Positions 11,189 through 22,705 of a DNA stretch of 64,000 nt are shown here, piece by piece. The notes under the pieces are model-generated. The model ran no database searches. It saw nothing but the letters and a program-made list of their open reading frames with translations, and had not been told where the DNA came from. A program made the position numbers and the translations under genes. Source of the DNA: Amoebophrya sp. A120 (Eukaryota; Sar; Dinophyceae; Syndiniales; Amoebophryaceae); the NCBI GenBank assembly GCA_905178155.1, contig CAJINV010000002.1, positions 12,766,387 to 12,830,386 of the forward strand, given 5' to 3'. Positions within the stretch are counted from its first letter, which is position 1, and every line of letters starts with the position of its first letter.

Positions 11189-13175
11189 ATGATAAATTGA
11201 GTGAAGCAGGAATTTTTGCAAAGTCGTGCTCTTCGTGCTGCAAGGAGTGTGTCTACTTACAATGCTTGTGTTTTTGCTCGCTGTAGTGTCTTGGTCGTTC
11301 GATACTTTACAACTGCTCCTTTTGATGAAGCCTAAAAGTTATTCAGTGAATACTATTTCTAGCATCTTCGTAACGCTAGAACGCCAGACACGCAAAATTG
11401 TTTTTGAAATGAAACATCAGCTGCCATCGCGGAAGCGGCGGTTGGAAATGCGATACAGTCAATCGCAGCCGATGCTCACGTATCCTGCAAAAGAGCCTCG
11501 CACGCGCATTTCAGACTACTAGCGATGTCAAGAAGGGGCATGTGATGCTGACAGCTAGCGACAAACTTAGTCCGACTTATCTACGGTGAGCTGTTGTGTT
11601 TCAAATTCAATATCTTCTCTGCAGCATGAAACAAAGAGAATAAACAATCGAGTTTGATGTACTAATCCTAACCGCAGCTAATGCACCGAAATGCGTATGC
11701 GAGAAGAAAGTTTTGCGCTGCATACCGCCGGACCGCTGGGATACGAAAGTATGGATTCTAGCCTGCAAGGAACCATGTACAACACGGCCGAATGGACTCA
11801 GAAACTCGGCGGAGAGCACTGAGCACCGGCGTAGATGTTGCATGATTTTATTGTTCGTTTGCTTTTTCGTGATTGTGATTGAGATAGAGATTGCATTTTT
11901 GCGGCAACACGCACATACCGCATGTTGCGAACGTGCATGCTCCAGCTCACGCTACTGCTGTACAAAAAGTCTGAGTGCACATTCATTCGATAAATACGAT
12001 ATTTTACGCAAGATTTGCTTGTTGTTTTTCGTTTTTCACGCTTAATTTGATATTCTCTACACATTTCCTGTAATTTAGAAACATTGGATTTTTTTTCATA
12101 TCATAGAGAACCGGGAAAGTATTCTCAGTAGCTTTAGCTTTATACACATTGTGCACGTGCTATACCTGGATGCTATGTATTGCGCGCATTCCGAATTCAT
12201 TGTACAATATAGTTTTGGTGCTACTGTGGATCCTGATTTTATTTTGGTCTTGGGCACTAAGTGACCCCCTGTAGCAGTCGTCGGCTACAACATGATCGAC
12301 GCGCAAACTACAGTGCGATGTGTTCGAGCACCAACGATTAACTAGGAAATCCCATCTCCCACGAGGAGACAGCGATAAAAGTGATCCGCATCAACAACGC
12401 AAGATCATGACACACACTAAAAGTGTGGAAAAAGAATCTCAATGTTTGAAGATGTTGAACGCCCACCAGCAAAATAGAGGTGGAGCTTAAAGCCTGTAAA
12501 CTACGTATTTAGCTTAAGTGCTGCTCGACTCTAAGCTTTTATTCGCAGCTGATGCCTGAATCGTGTACCACCTGGTCCTGGTTCTATTATCCATCCTCTC
12601 AGTTCCTTTACTTTGTCGATACTTGATAGCAATTTTTATTTTTGTATAATTTTTACGGCGAGTGCTCTTTTTGCTAGTAGATCGGTCGCATTCCTGCTAT
12701 ATATTTGGTGTAGTTGTTATGACTTTCTAGAAACCTCCATGATGAGACCGGATCGCAACTAAAAAGTGTAGATGGGAAACAAGAGGCGAAGGCATCATGT
12801 TGAAGCGACGTGGACGACGGCGGGCGGCTGCACTGCCGCGTGACCTGAAAGGCCTCCAGCCTACCGCGGAGCCGTTGCTTTGAGCGATTCGCTTTTAGTG
12901 CTGCACGTTGTAGACGTAAAAGTTCGAGCCTGCTTGCCTTCCGATTGCCGATTCATCCTACTTTTGTTTTGGTCGCAACGACAGCACGGGCAACACCCCC
13001 CTCGAGCTCGCGAGTCCCGGGTACTTAGAAAATAGTTCGCTGCACTTGGAGCAGCAACGAAAACCGCAGCGCATCTTCTCTGTGCAAGTAGCACCACAGC
13101 TCCGGACGACAGGGACTTTAAAAAACGTTTGTTTGAACAAAAAGTTTCTTCATCCCGTGACACGCCTCCTTCAAG
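11189..13175. other. Intergenic spacer
   Basis: About 2 kb of AT-richer DNA with no supportable gene. Frames near 11226-11522 and 11713-12045 lack family features. No introner is seen. Confidence 0.5.
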
Positions 13176-16100
13176 ATGAACGTTCACGAGATGGAAGCCA
13201 AGGATGGCATCCGCATGCCGTGGAACGTTTGGCCGCCAAACCGGCTGGGCATGCAGCGGATTCTGCTGCCTTTGGGGTGTATGTACACTCCCATCAAGCA
13301 GACTAATGAGCTGAAGCTCGTGCAGTACGATCCGGTGGTTTGCAACGGCGAGAATCGCCAGTGTGGAGCCATTTTCAATCCCTTCTGCTACATCGACCTC
13401 AGGTACTATATTACCCAGACGACGACAGCAGATGTTGATTGTATGAAAAATGTTTGATGAGAAGGTTTCTTTGTCGGAAACGACGTATTGGTGGTCTCCA
13501 ACAATCTTTTTTTGTTGCATTTTTCTAGCAGGCACCTTGAAAAAACAAAAAGCTGCTCGTGGTAGTATGATAAGGACACTTTTATCTTCAGGTCGAAGTG
13601 CTGGACGTGCAACTTTTGCGGGTGCCGAAATGCGCTGCCGGCATTCTATGCGGAACACATATCAGAGACGCAAAAACCGCAGGAGGCCATGTTTACGACT
13701 ATCGAATACCTGTTGCCAAATTCAGCCGTGCCGCCACCGGTAGGTTTTGTTTTAAAGTCCCTCCTCCTCTTTCCGAAACAAGAAAAGCAACATCAATAGA
13801 TATTTCCATGTTACATGAATGTTGTTCTGTAGGTCGTGGTAGGGTGCAGATGCTTTATAGCAATCAAAGCAGCGGGTTCGAACTTGGAGATGATCCGGTT
13901 CAGTTGTTCCGAATGCTCGCATTTGCACTCTGCGGAGAGTCGCCCCCTCGCGGCCACCGCGTCTATAGAGGTTGAAGAGACCTCCACCTAAAATACCATA
14001 CTACCCTGCAGGTTTTTCTGTTCGTACTGGACACCAGTTTGAACAACTCGGAGGACGAACCGGAGTTCGAGAAGGCGAAGGAAACGCTGCAGCAGGTGAT
14101 GCAAAGTATCAAATGCAAATATGTCTGAGTCTGGAAACTTGTGATGCTGGCTGGACAGTCTTGAGGACGTCCCGATTGGTGGCCACGCATGACAAGTGTT
14201 TGAGCTGCTATGTGTTGCCTGTTCTGCATGGCAAACCGCGTTTCCGCACGACAGAAAACTTGGATACTTGCCTAACGCGCATGACAGACTTGAGAGTCAT
14301 GCTAGCCGAGCATGACAAACTCTGCATTCTTCCAGACCCAGACATATTTGCAATGCATACAAACTATGCCGGTGACAAGTTTGGTCGGGTTCATCACCTT
14401 TGGCACGCTGGTAAACGTGCACGAGCTCGGGTTCCAGGAACTCAGCAAGAGCTACGCCTTCCGGGGCACCAAGGGGTACAACGCACAGCAAGTCGCCCAG
14501 CAACTCGGCCTTCCAGCAAGAATGGACCCGAGAGGAAACACTGCTGGTACGTAACGCTGGTTTTAAAGAGTTGGCAATCTGTGATTGCTGGGGCGGTACT
14601 TGAGCTTCGCGGTTGCGGTGTGATAGATTCTTGCATAACTCTTGCACGCGTTACTGCGCTTTTTCAGAACTCGCTCCAGACAGTGCGGGCATCTTGGTCC
14701 AATTGAAGGTTTTTCTATGAAGACAGGATCACCACGACGTGGGCATGAAAATGAATGATCTTGGTCTCCTCGGAATAAACTACAACTAGCATATTGAAAA
14801 GTAATTTTGACACCGAAAAACAGCCCGATCGCGGTTTCTGTTGCCGATTTCCGAATGCGAATTTAGTCTAAACTCTGTTTTGGACGACCTGCAGCGGGAT
14901 AGGTGGCCTACGCAAACGCGAGACGTCCGCTGCACCAGGTGTACCGGCGCTGCACTTTCCGTCGCAATAGGATTGCTGGAGTGCACGTAAGCAGATGAAT
15001 TTTCACAGCTGCATCACCATGGACCTTCATGTTATAGTTCTGGTCGGAGATGATGATTCATTATAGTCGTGTTATTACTGTTACTCGAACTCGTATCCAA
15101 TTTGAACTTTCTAAGGCACGTAGAAGTGCCTATTTATTGCAGAATTTATTGCGTTCGTCATTCTGTCTCGGAAAGTTTTGAATATAGATCACGGAAACTG
15201 AAAACAGATACGCGAACCAGGCGGGAAGGGTTGTTTTGCTCTCGTCCGGCCCCTGCACCGTGGGGCCCGGTCAGATTGTAGCACAAGACAAGGCCGAAGT
15301 CATGCGTTCGCACCAGGACCTGCAGAAGGAAAGACCAAACACAAAGTAATTAATGATTCTAGTAGCAGCGAATCAGTTGCAGTTCATTTTCGATCAGAGT
15401 CGATACAGCTCCCACTTGAATTCCAGCTTTGTGACTGCGCATTTCTAACCGCTCTTTCAGAAGTAGATAAAGGGATGATTCTTGTTCATTCAACTACAAT
15501 TTGCTTGCCTGTCCCTGCGCACTTGTGCTGTTCTTTTGACGCCGGCCACTCCCACATTTCACAGGCACACGAAACCCGCCATCCAATTCTATGCGGGCCT
15601 CGCAAGCCGGGCAGTAGCGTCTGGGCACGCGGTCGACATTTTTGCGAGCAGTTTGGACCAGATTGGAACGCACGAGATGCGAGTATTGTGCGATCGAACG
15701 GGTTATCAAATGCAAAAATGTCTGGGTCTGGAAGAGTGTAAACTTGTCATGCAGGTTTTTCATGACCCATGAGGTCTGGAATGCGGGACCTAGCATGACA
15801 GAGTCTGTGAGGTTTCTTCCATGCCTATCCTGCATGAGAAACTCCCTCCAAAATTGGTCGAAAGTGGACAGGTTTTGGCACTCATGCAACACAGATTTCT
15901 GCATGATTCGGATTTAGCATGACAAGTTGCGATCTTCCAGACCCAGACATTTTTGCAATCCATAAGGGTGGGACCCTGGTGATGGCCGACGGTTACTCAA
16001 CACACGTGTTTCGTGACAGTTTTAAAAAACTTTTCGAGACCGTCGACGAGTCAGGTATTTCCTACTTCACACTGCTATATCATTAACTCGCAAACAAGTT

Positions 16101-17971
16101 TCTGAATCTGTCCCGGTGTAGTCTGGACAATGGCCGATTGCGAAGATTTCGTTCTTCCAACGGGCGGGACGACCGCGCACAATGCTGATAGGGAACAATC
16201 AAGAACTTTTCGTTGAACCAACCCGGGGCGTCACCACCCGGAATTAAATCGTGGACCACCACCGCATGTTCAACAATTATCCCTCAGGTTTCCTGCAGAT
16301 GGGGTTCAACGCGAACATAAAGGCCGTGTGTTCCCGTGAGTTCAAGATTAGCGGTTGCGTGGGCCCCTGCTGCGGCACGCAGAAGAAGAACAAATCGGTG
16401 GGCGAGACTGAGATCGGGGAGTCGGGCACCATCGAGTGGCGCATGGGGGTGATGGACCCCACCACCACGCTCGCGTTCTTTTTCGAGATCGCCGGCGACC
16501 TGTCGCAGAACGGCGGCCAGGCCATGGGCCAGAACGCGGCGTATCTGCAGTTCCAAACGCTGTACCACCATCCCTCCGGGGTCAAGCGCCTCCGCGTCAC
16601 CACCGTCGCCCGGGCTTTCGCGGACCCGCAGCTGACCAACATCGCGCACGGGTTCGACCAAGAGGCCGCCGCGACCGTGATGAGCCGGAACGTGATGTTT
16701 CAGCTCGAGGGCAGCGAGATGAGCGACGTGCTGCGGAGGATGGACCGGATCCTGATCCGCCTCATCTCCAAGTTCGCCAGCTACAACAAGGACGACGTGT
16801 CCTCGTTTCAGCTTACCGAAGAATTCACCCTGTTCCCCCAATTCATGTATGACAGTGTTTTCTCGCTTGCTTGCTATTGCTACTTGCTATTTGTTACTTT
16901 GGAAGATCATTCTCAATGGTCATGGTGATGGTCTGCCCGCTTCGCGCTTCATCTCCATCGAGCTGTATGAGTTTCTTTTCCCGTAAGTGCGCATTTCATT
17001 GTTCTACTCATGCGCACTCTGATCGTGCAGCCGTAAAGTATTGTGATGTGTACAACTATGAATTTCAGGTACTACCTGCGACGATCCCCGTTTTTAGATT
17101 TTTTCAACACGTCCCCCGACGAGTCCGCCTTTTACCGCACCTGCCTGCTCCGGGCCACCACCTGCCAGTCCCTTGTCATGCTCCAGCCCGCACTCCTGTG
17201 TTACACCCTAGACGACCCCCACCCCCGACCCGTATTTGACCTGTTGGATTAAGTAACCTCAAATGCTGACCTTGATCTTGATTTTTGGAGCCGGGGTCGA
17301 CTTTCTCATATCCACTTTCTCGAGAGATTTAGCATCGGTGTGAAAGAATACAAATGAACTATCACCAGGTACTCCTCGATGCCGCAAGTTTGAAAAAGGA
17401 CATTATCCTGATGATGGACAGCTTCTTTTTCGTGCTCATATGGCGAGGGCAACAGATTCAGCAATGGTACAGTTTTTTTGGACGCTGAATAGTAGTTTTC
17501 CGCAGTGAGCGTATGGGAACGAGCTTCTCAATCAGCTGCAGCCGGCTAGACTAGTTCGAAGCATCGTGAGAACAGGAAAATTTGGTTCTTTTGCGAATCC
17601 GGTTTGGCTTGAGAGATTCCAGTTCTTTAATATCCTTCAGGTATGACGCGAAATACCACGAGCAGGAGGAGTTTGCGCATCTGAAGGAGCTTTTGGTCGC
17701 TCCTACTGTCGACGTGAAGAACATTCTTGCCGAGCGGTTTCCGTCGCCAAAATTTATCCAGACCGCGGAGGGCGGCTCACAGGCACGCTTTCTGATGAAC
17801 AGGGTCAACCCGAGCCGAACGCACACGAAGGTGGATACCGACGACGGTCAGGGTTGGGGCGGCGTCCGAGGCGGCGGTAACCCGCAACAGGAAAGTTCCA
17901 TCGTGCTCACGGACGACGTCAGTTTGAAAACTTTCATGCAAGCCCTGATTCGCTACGCTGTGGCTAGTTAG
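13176..17971 (+). CDS. SEC23: SEC23, GTPase-activating subunit of the COPII coat
   Basis: SEC23 pairs with SEC24 in the inner COPII coat on the ER and stimulates GTP hydrolysis by SAR1. Thirteen exons give ~789 residues: 13176-13402, 13592-13739, 14012-14106, 14365-14546, 14668-14708, 14824-14986, 15208-15345, 15565-15703, 15970-16054, 16288-16846, 17069-17231, 17369-17466, 17641-17971. The start ([20 protein letters not shown]) matches the family N-terminus. The zinc finger uses C56, C63, C82 and C85. Then come the trunk ([39 protein letters not shown]), the beta-barrel/helical part ([16 protein letters not shown]) and the gelsolin end GGSQARFL, whose Arg corresponds by family knowledge to the SAR1-GAP arginine. 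Two introns are family-A introners (14107, 15704), each excised in frame at conserved residues. The exon 5/6 junction is off by one base in my model. Family assignment is very secure. Confidence 0.95.
14107..14359 (+). mobile_element. Introner, family A (A2), in SEC23
   Basis: 253 bp, TATCAAATGCAAATATG to its complement ending AATGCATA. Flanks CAAAG (14102-14106) and CAAAC (14360-14364). Excision yields QVMQ(S/T)[14 protein letters not shown], the conserved SEC23 sequence. Internal sequence is as in 23495-23747 and 63771 onward. Confidence 0.92.
15704..15964. mobile_element. Introner, family A (A1), in SEC23
   Basis: 261 bp. Flanks CGGGT (15699-15703) and AGGGT (15965-15969). Excision joins CDRTG to GTLVMADGY, the conserved SEC23 Thr-Gly-Gly turn. 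The internal sequence is closely similar to 41952-42213 in another gene. Confidence 0.93.
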
Positions 17972-18871
17972 CGGAACCGAACGAGGAGGAGGCGGGAGAA
18001 TTTCAGCATACGCTCGCACAGCAGTAGTGCAGGAGTACTAGGATTCTTCCACAGAAACTTTGCGAAGTGCGGAAAGCAACGGCCAGCGATCATGGCTGGG
18101 GTGTTTCGACGTCCTGATTGGCAACATTTTTTTCTACAGACGACAGATGAATTCCTCATCGAAAAATCATTGATACGCGTTATTTTCACAGAGCGAAAAA
18201 AAAAACTTGTGCTTTTTTTCGAAGTAAAATACGTATGTGGGTATTTCTATGTCATTTTCCGAACTCTCTCTCGCGAACTCGTTCAAAACTTATACTTTGT
18301 TTTAGTTGGTATCTAGAATGATCTGTACCTGTTTATGGTGTGTTGTTTTTGGAAATAATGAACCGAGAAAAAGACATGTGCTGGAACCATCAAACTACAC
18401 AAACATTATTGCGACCCAGAGGTTCCAAGAAACCAGCGAGCTTTACTCGTTCCTTGTCATTATTATCCCGCTCAGCTCTTGAGACAAGATGAAGGTGGAC
18501 GATAAATGAAGAAGATTCTAACGACGGCCGCACGGCTGTCTGATGGCGGGAAGCAACCTTTCTAGTTGCCGTTGCCATTATTTTTCAGACGATGAAATTT
18601 GTTTCGCTGTGTGTGCGCTATTTGCAGATCCAGGTTGGCGAAGGGTGCGTATGGGGTTGATTTGCGTCGTGCCTATGCTTGGTGGTTGAAGGGAAAGTTT
18701 TCGTCGAGGCCTCATCGTTATGTCGTGACGGAACGATGGACACGCACAGAAAGTTTGTCTTTGCGCTACTATGAATGAAATTCTTCGGGTGATGGAATCA
18801 TAGCGGGGTTTTACTAGTGCCGAAGATTAGTGTGACATCAGAACCGTTGGTATCAACAAAATAGAAACGGC
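17972..18871. other. Intergenic spacer
   Basis: 900 bp between SEC23 and the PhyH-family gene. No gene or repeat is seen. Confidence 0.5.
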
Positions 18872-20032
18872 ATGCCTGTTTCTGATGTTCCGGTTTACAC
18901 AGCGCATCCACACTTTTCGGAGGAGGAAGCGAGCCTTTCCGCTGCCACCGTCGACGAAATATGCCGCGCCTTGTCCACGGAAGCGGCAGACAGTCCGGGC
19001 GTCGTGGTCGTGAAAAACGTGTTTCCTCCTGGTTGGGTCCGGGACACACTCGGCCCCTGGATCACCGGTTACTACGCCTCGCATCAGACCGACAGCCCAA
19101 AGAAGGACCACTTCAGCAGTGGCAACAAGCGAATCTGGCGTCTCCCGGAGAAACTGCCCGCCGAAATCCTGCTGCGGCTGTTCGATGAGAAGAGCGCACT
19201 CTGCCGCATTCTGGACCAGTTTCTGGGACGGTTCCACATTGGCTCCCTAGCGGTGAATACGGTGCTGCCGAATGGCAAGCCGCAGAAGATGCACACGGAT
19301 TACCCGCCCGGGTTCTACGAGCCGGTGGAAATGCAAGACCTGTTCTCGTCGCACCACCTGGAGAAAATTCTGCCCTTCTTCAGCCTGCAGGTCGGGATCG
19401 CTGTCACCGCAGTGACCAAAGAGAACGGGGGCACGCAGTTTGTCTGTGGCAGCCACCGGGGAAAGGGTGTCGACCACCAGCTTGCGGAGTACAGTAATGA
19501 TAGCATTGACGCTTCTAAGAATTCCAGCTCAACAAAATCCCCGCCGTTTCTGGAAGAAGCCGTAACGACGTGTCCAGAGCTGGAACCGGGTGACTGCTTG
19601 TTTTTCAACCGCAAGCTGGCGCACCGCGGTGGCGGGAACGAAACCGCGCAGGACCGGACCGTCGTGCTTCTGCAGGCTATCATGCCATTCGGGGTGAAAA
19701 TGGAGGTGGTCGATAGCGACCTTGTGATCGACAAACTGAAGAAACATTTTGATGAAGAACAGAGGGACTTGGCTGGAAAGAGCACTATTACAGCTGCTCA
19801 GGAAGGAGCTGTGGCACATGTAGAGCTTGAAAAAACAAGAACAGTAGTTGGGGTAAAAGATCATGTCGTTGCAGATGATTCAATTGGAACTTCAACACGT
19901 ACTGCTGGTGATGATGGAACCACGAGAACGATTTTGACGGAAGAAGAGAAACGTCGTTTGTACTACCGTTTCTCGGGACCGACGTTTCCGCGCGACCTAG
20001 ACGTGGCTGCAGCCAGTGAAAAAAATGCGTGA
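18872..20032 (+). CDS. Phytanoyl-CoA dioxygenase (PhyH) family Fe(II)/2-oxoglutarate oxygenase
   Basis: This single-exon gene encodes 386 residues. Family members hydroxylate lipids or small molecules using Fe(II), O2 and 2-oxoglutarate. The iron-binding facial triad is visible: H141 and D143 in KMHTDYPPGF and the distal H251 in RKLAHRGGGNE. R262 (QDRTVVLL) is the likely 2-oxoglutarate-binding arginine. EPGDCLFFNRKLAHRG is the usual strand before the distal His. A Ser/Thr/Asn-rich insert lies near residues 207-226. The C-terminal ~90 residues are charged and probably outside the fold. No peroxisomal targeting signal is obvious at either end, so the location is unknown and the substrate cannot be told from sequence. 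The start is the first ATG before a continuous frame. It is intron-free, unlike its neighbours. Confidence 0.85.
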   Translation: MPVSDVPVYTAHPHFSEEEASLSAATVDEICRALSTEAADSPGVVVVKNVFPPGWVRDTLGPWITGYYASHQTDSPKKDHFSSGNKRIWRLPEKLPAEILLRLFDEKSALCRILDQFLGRFHIGSLAVNTVLPNGKPQKMHTDYPPGFYEPVEMQDLFSSHHLEKILPFFSLQVGIAVTAVTKENGGTQFVCGSHRGKGVDHQLAEYSNDSIDASKNSSSTKSPPFLEEAVTTCPELEPGDCLFFNRKLAHRGGGNETAQDRTVVLLQAIMPFGVKMEVVDSDLVIDKLKKHFDEEQRDLAGKSTITAAQEGAVAHVELEKTRTVVGVKDHVVADDSIGTSTRTAGDDGTTRTILTEEEKRRLYYRFSGPTFPRDLDVAAASEKNA

Positions 20033-20629
20033 AGTGCATTTATCCACCCGACACGAAGCGTCCTCGAGGGGTCTTCTTCGCGAAAGGCAGCGACGCACGA
20101 CCCTATAACTAAGAGATAGCCCGAACTACTACCCTGCTGTTCTGGGGTTGGGGGACGGGAGAGAAGCCTTCGCTTGTTTCGATGAAATTAGTTGTTGCCG
20201 AGCATGTAGTACACGCGCGATTCCATCAACTCATTGCATATAAGTAATTGAGTGACGTGGTCGCACGATCAGGCTCAGGGCTCGTGTAGTACGCGGCAGG
20301 TGGAGGTGATTTCAATCAGAGTCTTCTTGCGGTACCGTGAGTTCGGGGCTCTTCTGTTGGCAGAGAAACCTGGAAAAATGCCATGGACTGACAACGCTGT
20401 CGCAGTAGTTTGTTTCGCTGAAAAATGAAATTACAGTGATCTTCCAGGCGGAAGTAGAGGAGCTCTACATGCTCAACACTAATATGGCACCTGTGGGAAT
20501 GCAGGGGGACCCTCCGGGCGGGGAACGGTGCCTTGGAGTTTCGATTGCCACATTCATAAAAATAGCGGCACAGTAAAAGTACACCTCGTTTCTCGGGAAC
20601 AGCAGGTCCAGGTGTCCCGCAACCCGAGA
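20033..20629. other. Intergenic spacer
   Basis: Nothing supportable beyond the likely 5' leader of the next gene. An upstream in-frame ATG at 20528 would add 34 residues to the VTT protein. Confidence 0.45.
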
Positions 20630-21952
20630 ATGGCAACACCTGTCATTCCGCCCTCCGTTCCAGCGCCGCTGACGGAGCGCGAGCCACTAGTGGGGAGCAA
20701 GAAGAACGCAAGCCAGCGCTACGTCAAGCAAGGCCTCGAGTTTGCGCTGAGGCTGCAGGAGTACTTCGTTCACGCGTATGCGGTTCTTATTCTCCTCACC
20801 ATTGGCGTCTGCAGCTACTTCGGCAGTACCGAGGTGTTACAGTACCTGCTTTCCCTGTCGACGAAGTGGCAGGGGATGTGGCAGAAGACGGCTTTCATGT
20901 ACGTGTGCGTCACATTTGCGCTCTTTCTGTGTCTCCCTGTGGTGCCGATCCTGATTTTGTGTGGGTTTGTGGTGAACGATTGGGAGCGCGCGATTGCCGC
21001 AAACGCGGCCGGCCTCGTCACAGCGACCTACGCCCAGTACTTGATCGCGCGCTCCCATCAAGCGATCGTGAAGGAGGTACTACTTCTTGAGTAGGATATC
21101 GCTGCTGAAGGAATAAGCAACAGCGGTATCTTTTCAACATCTAGACCGATCCAATGTATTTTTGTGTGTGATTCTGGGTGCATGTAAAGAATATGAATAT
21201 CCGATAAAAGAAATTCATCAATTTGAAAAACGCAGTCGCTGTCGACGCGGTTTCCGGCATTTTTTCGCGTCGCGCACGTGCTTGCCACTGATTCTCAGCT
21301 GATTTTTCTTTTCCGGTTCGTGTTTTTTCCGCTTTTCGCGAAGAACTTTCTGGCGGGCGTGCTCAGTTTTCCGCCGAATCTGTTTCTCTTTTCCGTCGTC
21401 CTCCACTCGGTCTACCTGGGTGGGCTGTTCGCCTGGGTGGGGTCCGTGTCGCGCGACGTCACGAAGACGGTGCTGGACACGACGGCGCACAGTCCCACCA
21501 CATCCAACGTGAGCGACTACTACAAGATCGCGGCCACCTTCATGGTCAGCGTGGTGGCGACCATCTGGTTCGTCCTTCTTCTGTATTTTTCCCACCGCCG
21601 AGCCCTCCTCGGCGACCACCAGCAGGGCGGGTTTTGGTTTGAATCTTTCGCGATCGGCAGGAGCTCCACCATCACTGGGATTGCTGACGAGGAAAACAAT
21701 GACGATTATCCCCTGCCAGTGGACACCACGGACGAGACCAATCTCGGCCGCAAGGAAATGACGCCCCGGCACGAGACTTTTGACGAAGCCGATGCCTATC
21801 ATCGCTACCCCGAGGTGCGCGTGCACGATGCCGAGGCGGGGGGCACAACTGCGCAGAGAAGTCGAGAAGACCGCGGGGCGGCGGGTGCTCCAGGAGCTGC
21901 AAGTAGGTCAGCGCAGGGGCAAGGGTCAGCAAAAAATACAGCGCCCTCCTGA
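20630..21952 (+). CDS. VTT-domain (SNARE-associated Golgi / TMEM64-TVP38 type) membrane protein
   Basis: Two exons, 20630-21076 and 21236-21952, with a GT-AG intron give 387 residues. Hydrophobic segments include AYAVLILLTIGVCSYF, FMYVCVTFALFLCLPVVPILILCGFVV, LIFLFRFVFFPLFAKNFLAGV and FMVSVVATIWFVLLLYF. The VTT signature appears as a re-entrant/proline region (LPVVPILILCGF), then AANAAGLVTATYAQYLIARS, then FRFVFFPLFAKNFLAG. Family members act in ER/Golgi membranes, in lipid scrambling or vesicle traffic; the specific role is inferred only. The C-terminal ~110 residues are polar and acidic, a cytosolic tail. The start is ATG at 20630; an upstream in-frame ATG at 20528 is possible. Confidence 0.72.
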
Positions 21953-22705
21953 CAGAAAGCCAAACAGGCGCCACCGGGGCGAAAAAAGTAGACGTAAGTA
22001 GTTGATGTGTGCAACAACATTAGAATCGACAGTACCTAACTGCGGCGCTTTTTTCGTAACACGAAGATACTGGGTTGCAAATGCAATATGTATGCTGGCT
22101 GTAACTGTAAGGCAGATAATTGTTTTTCAGCAAGCATCTGGAATATGGTGATACCCACAAGAATCATCTTTCATTCAATCATGCTTTCTTGATGTTGAAA
22201 GTAGTGTTGTTGCCTTCCTCGGTTCTGAGGCGTGAATAATGAATTTTCGGTGTCCTCTAGCTCTACTTCGGACTCTCTACCTCTTCGTGCACATAGATGT
22301 GGCTGTTGTCATCTTCAGCCTCGTGTAGTTGTATCAAGCTCGCTTTCGTACTACGTTCGGTCGTTCATTGGCAACCTGAAACTTCGTGCAGCACATGGCA
22401 TTCCAATTCGGTGTGTGGTCATCTTTCGTCCTCTGTCAACATCGTGCAGCAGTACAGATTTTGTCGTGCGTTTCGCTGTATTGTCGTGCTAACCGTACCA
22501 TCAAAAAAATTTAAAATACTAGCAATTCTTTACCTGGTTCGAGGATGCCCGTTGTACGAAACTTTTTTCCCAACAGGTGCGTCAGCACTCCCCAAATTAT
22601 CTTTGCTTCCCCGTTTCATCATCATCTCTCTGAACCCTTTTTCACTGAACGAATTTACGAACGGTAATCACAATAATTTTCGTTTCTTCTTCAGAGAATA
22701 AGTAA
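21953..22705. other. Intergenic spacer
   Basis: 750 bp of AT-richer sequence. No supportable gene, RNA or repeat. Confidence 0.5.

Noticed and set aside
12861-13658. 265-codon minus-strand open frame
   Set aside because: Overlaps the first two SEC23 exons, which are certain.
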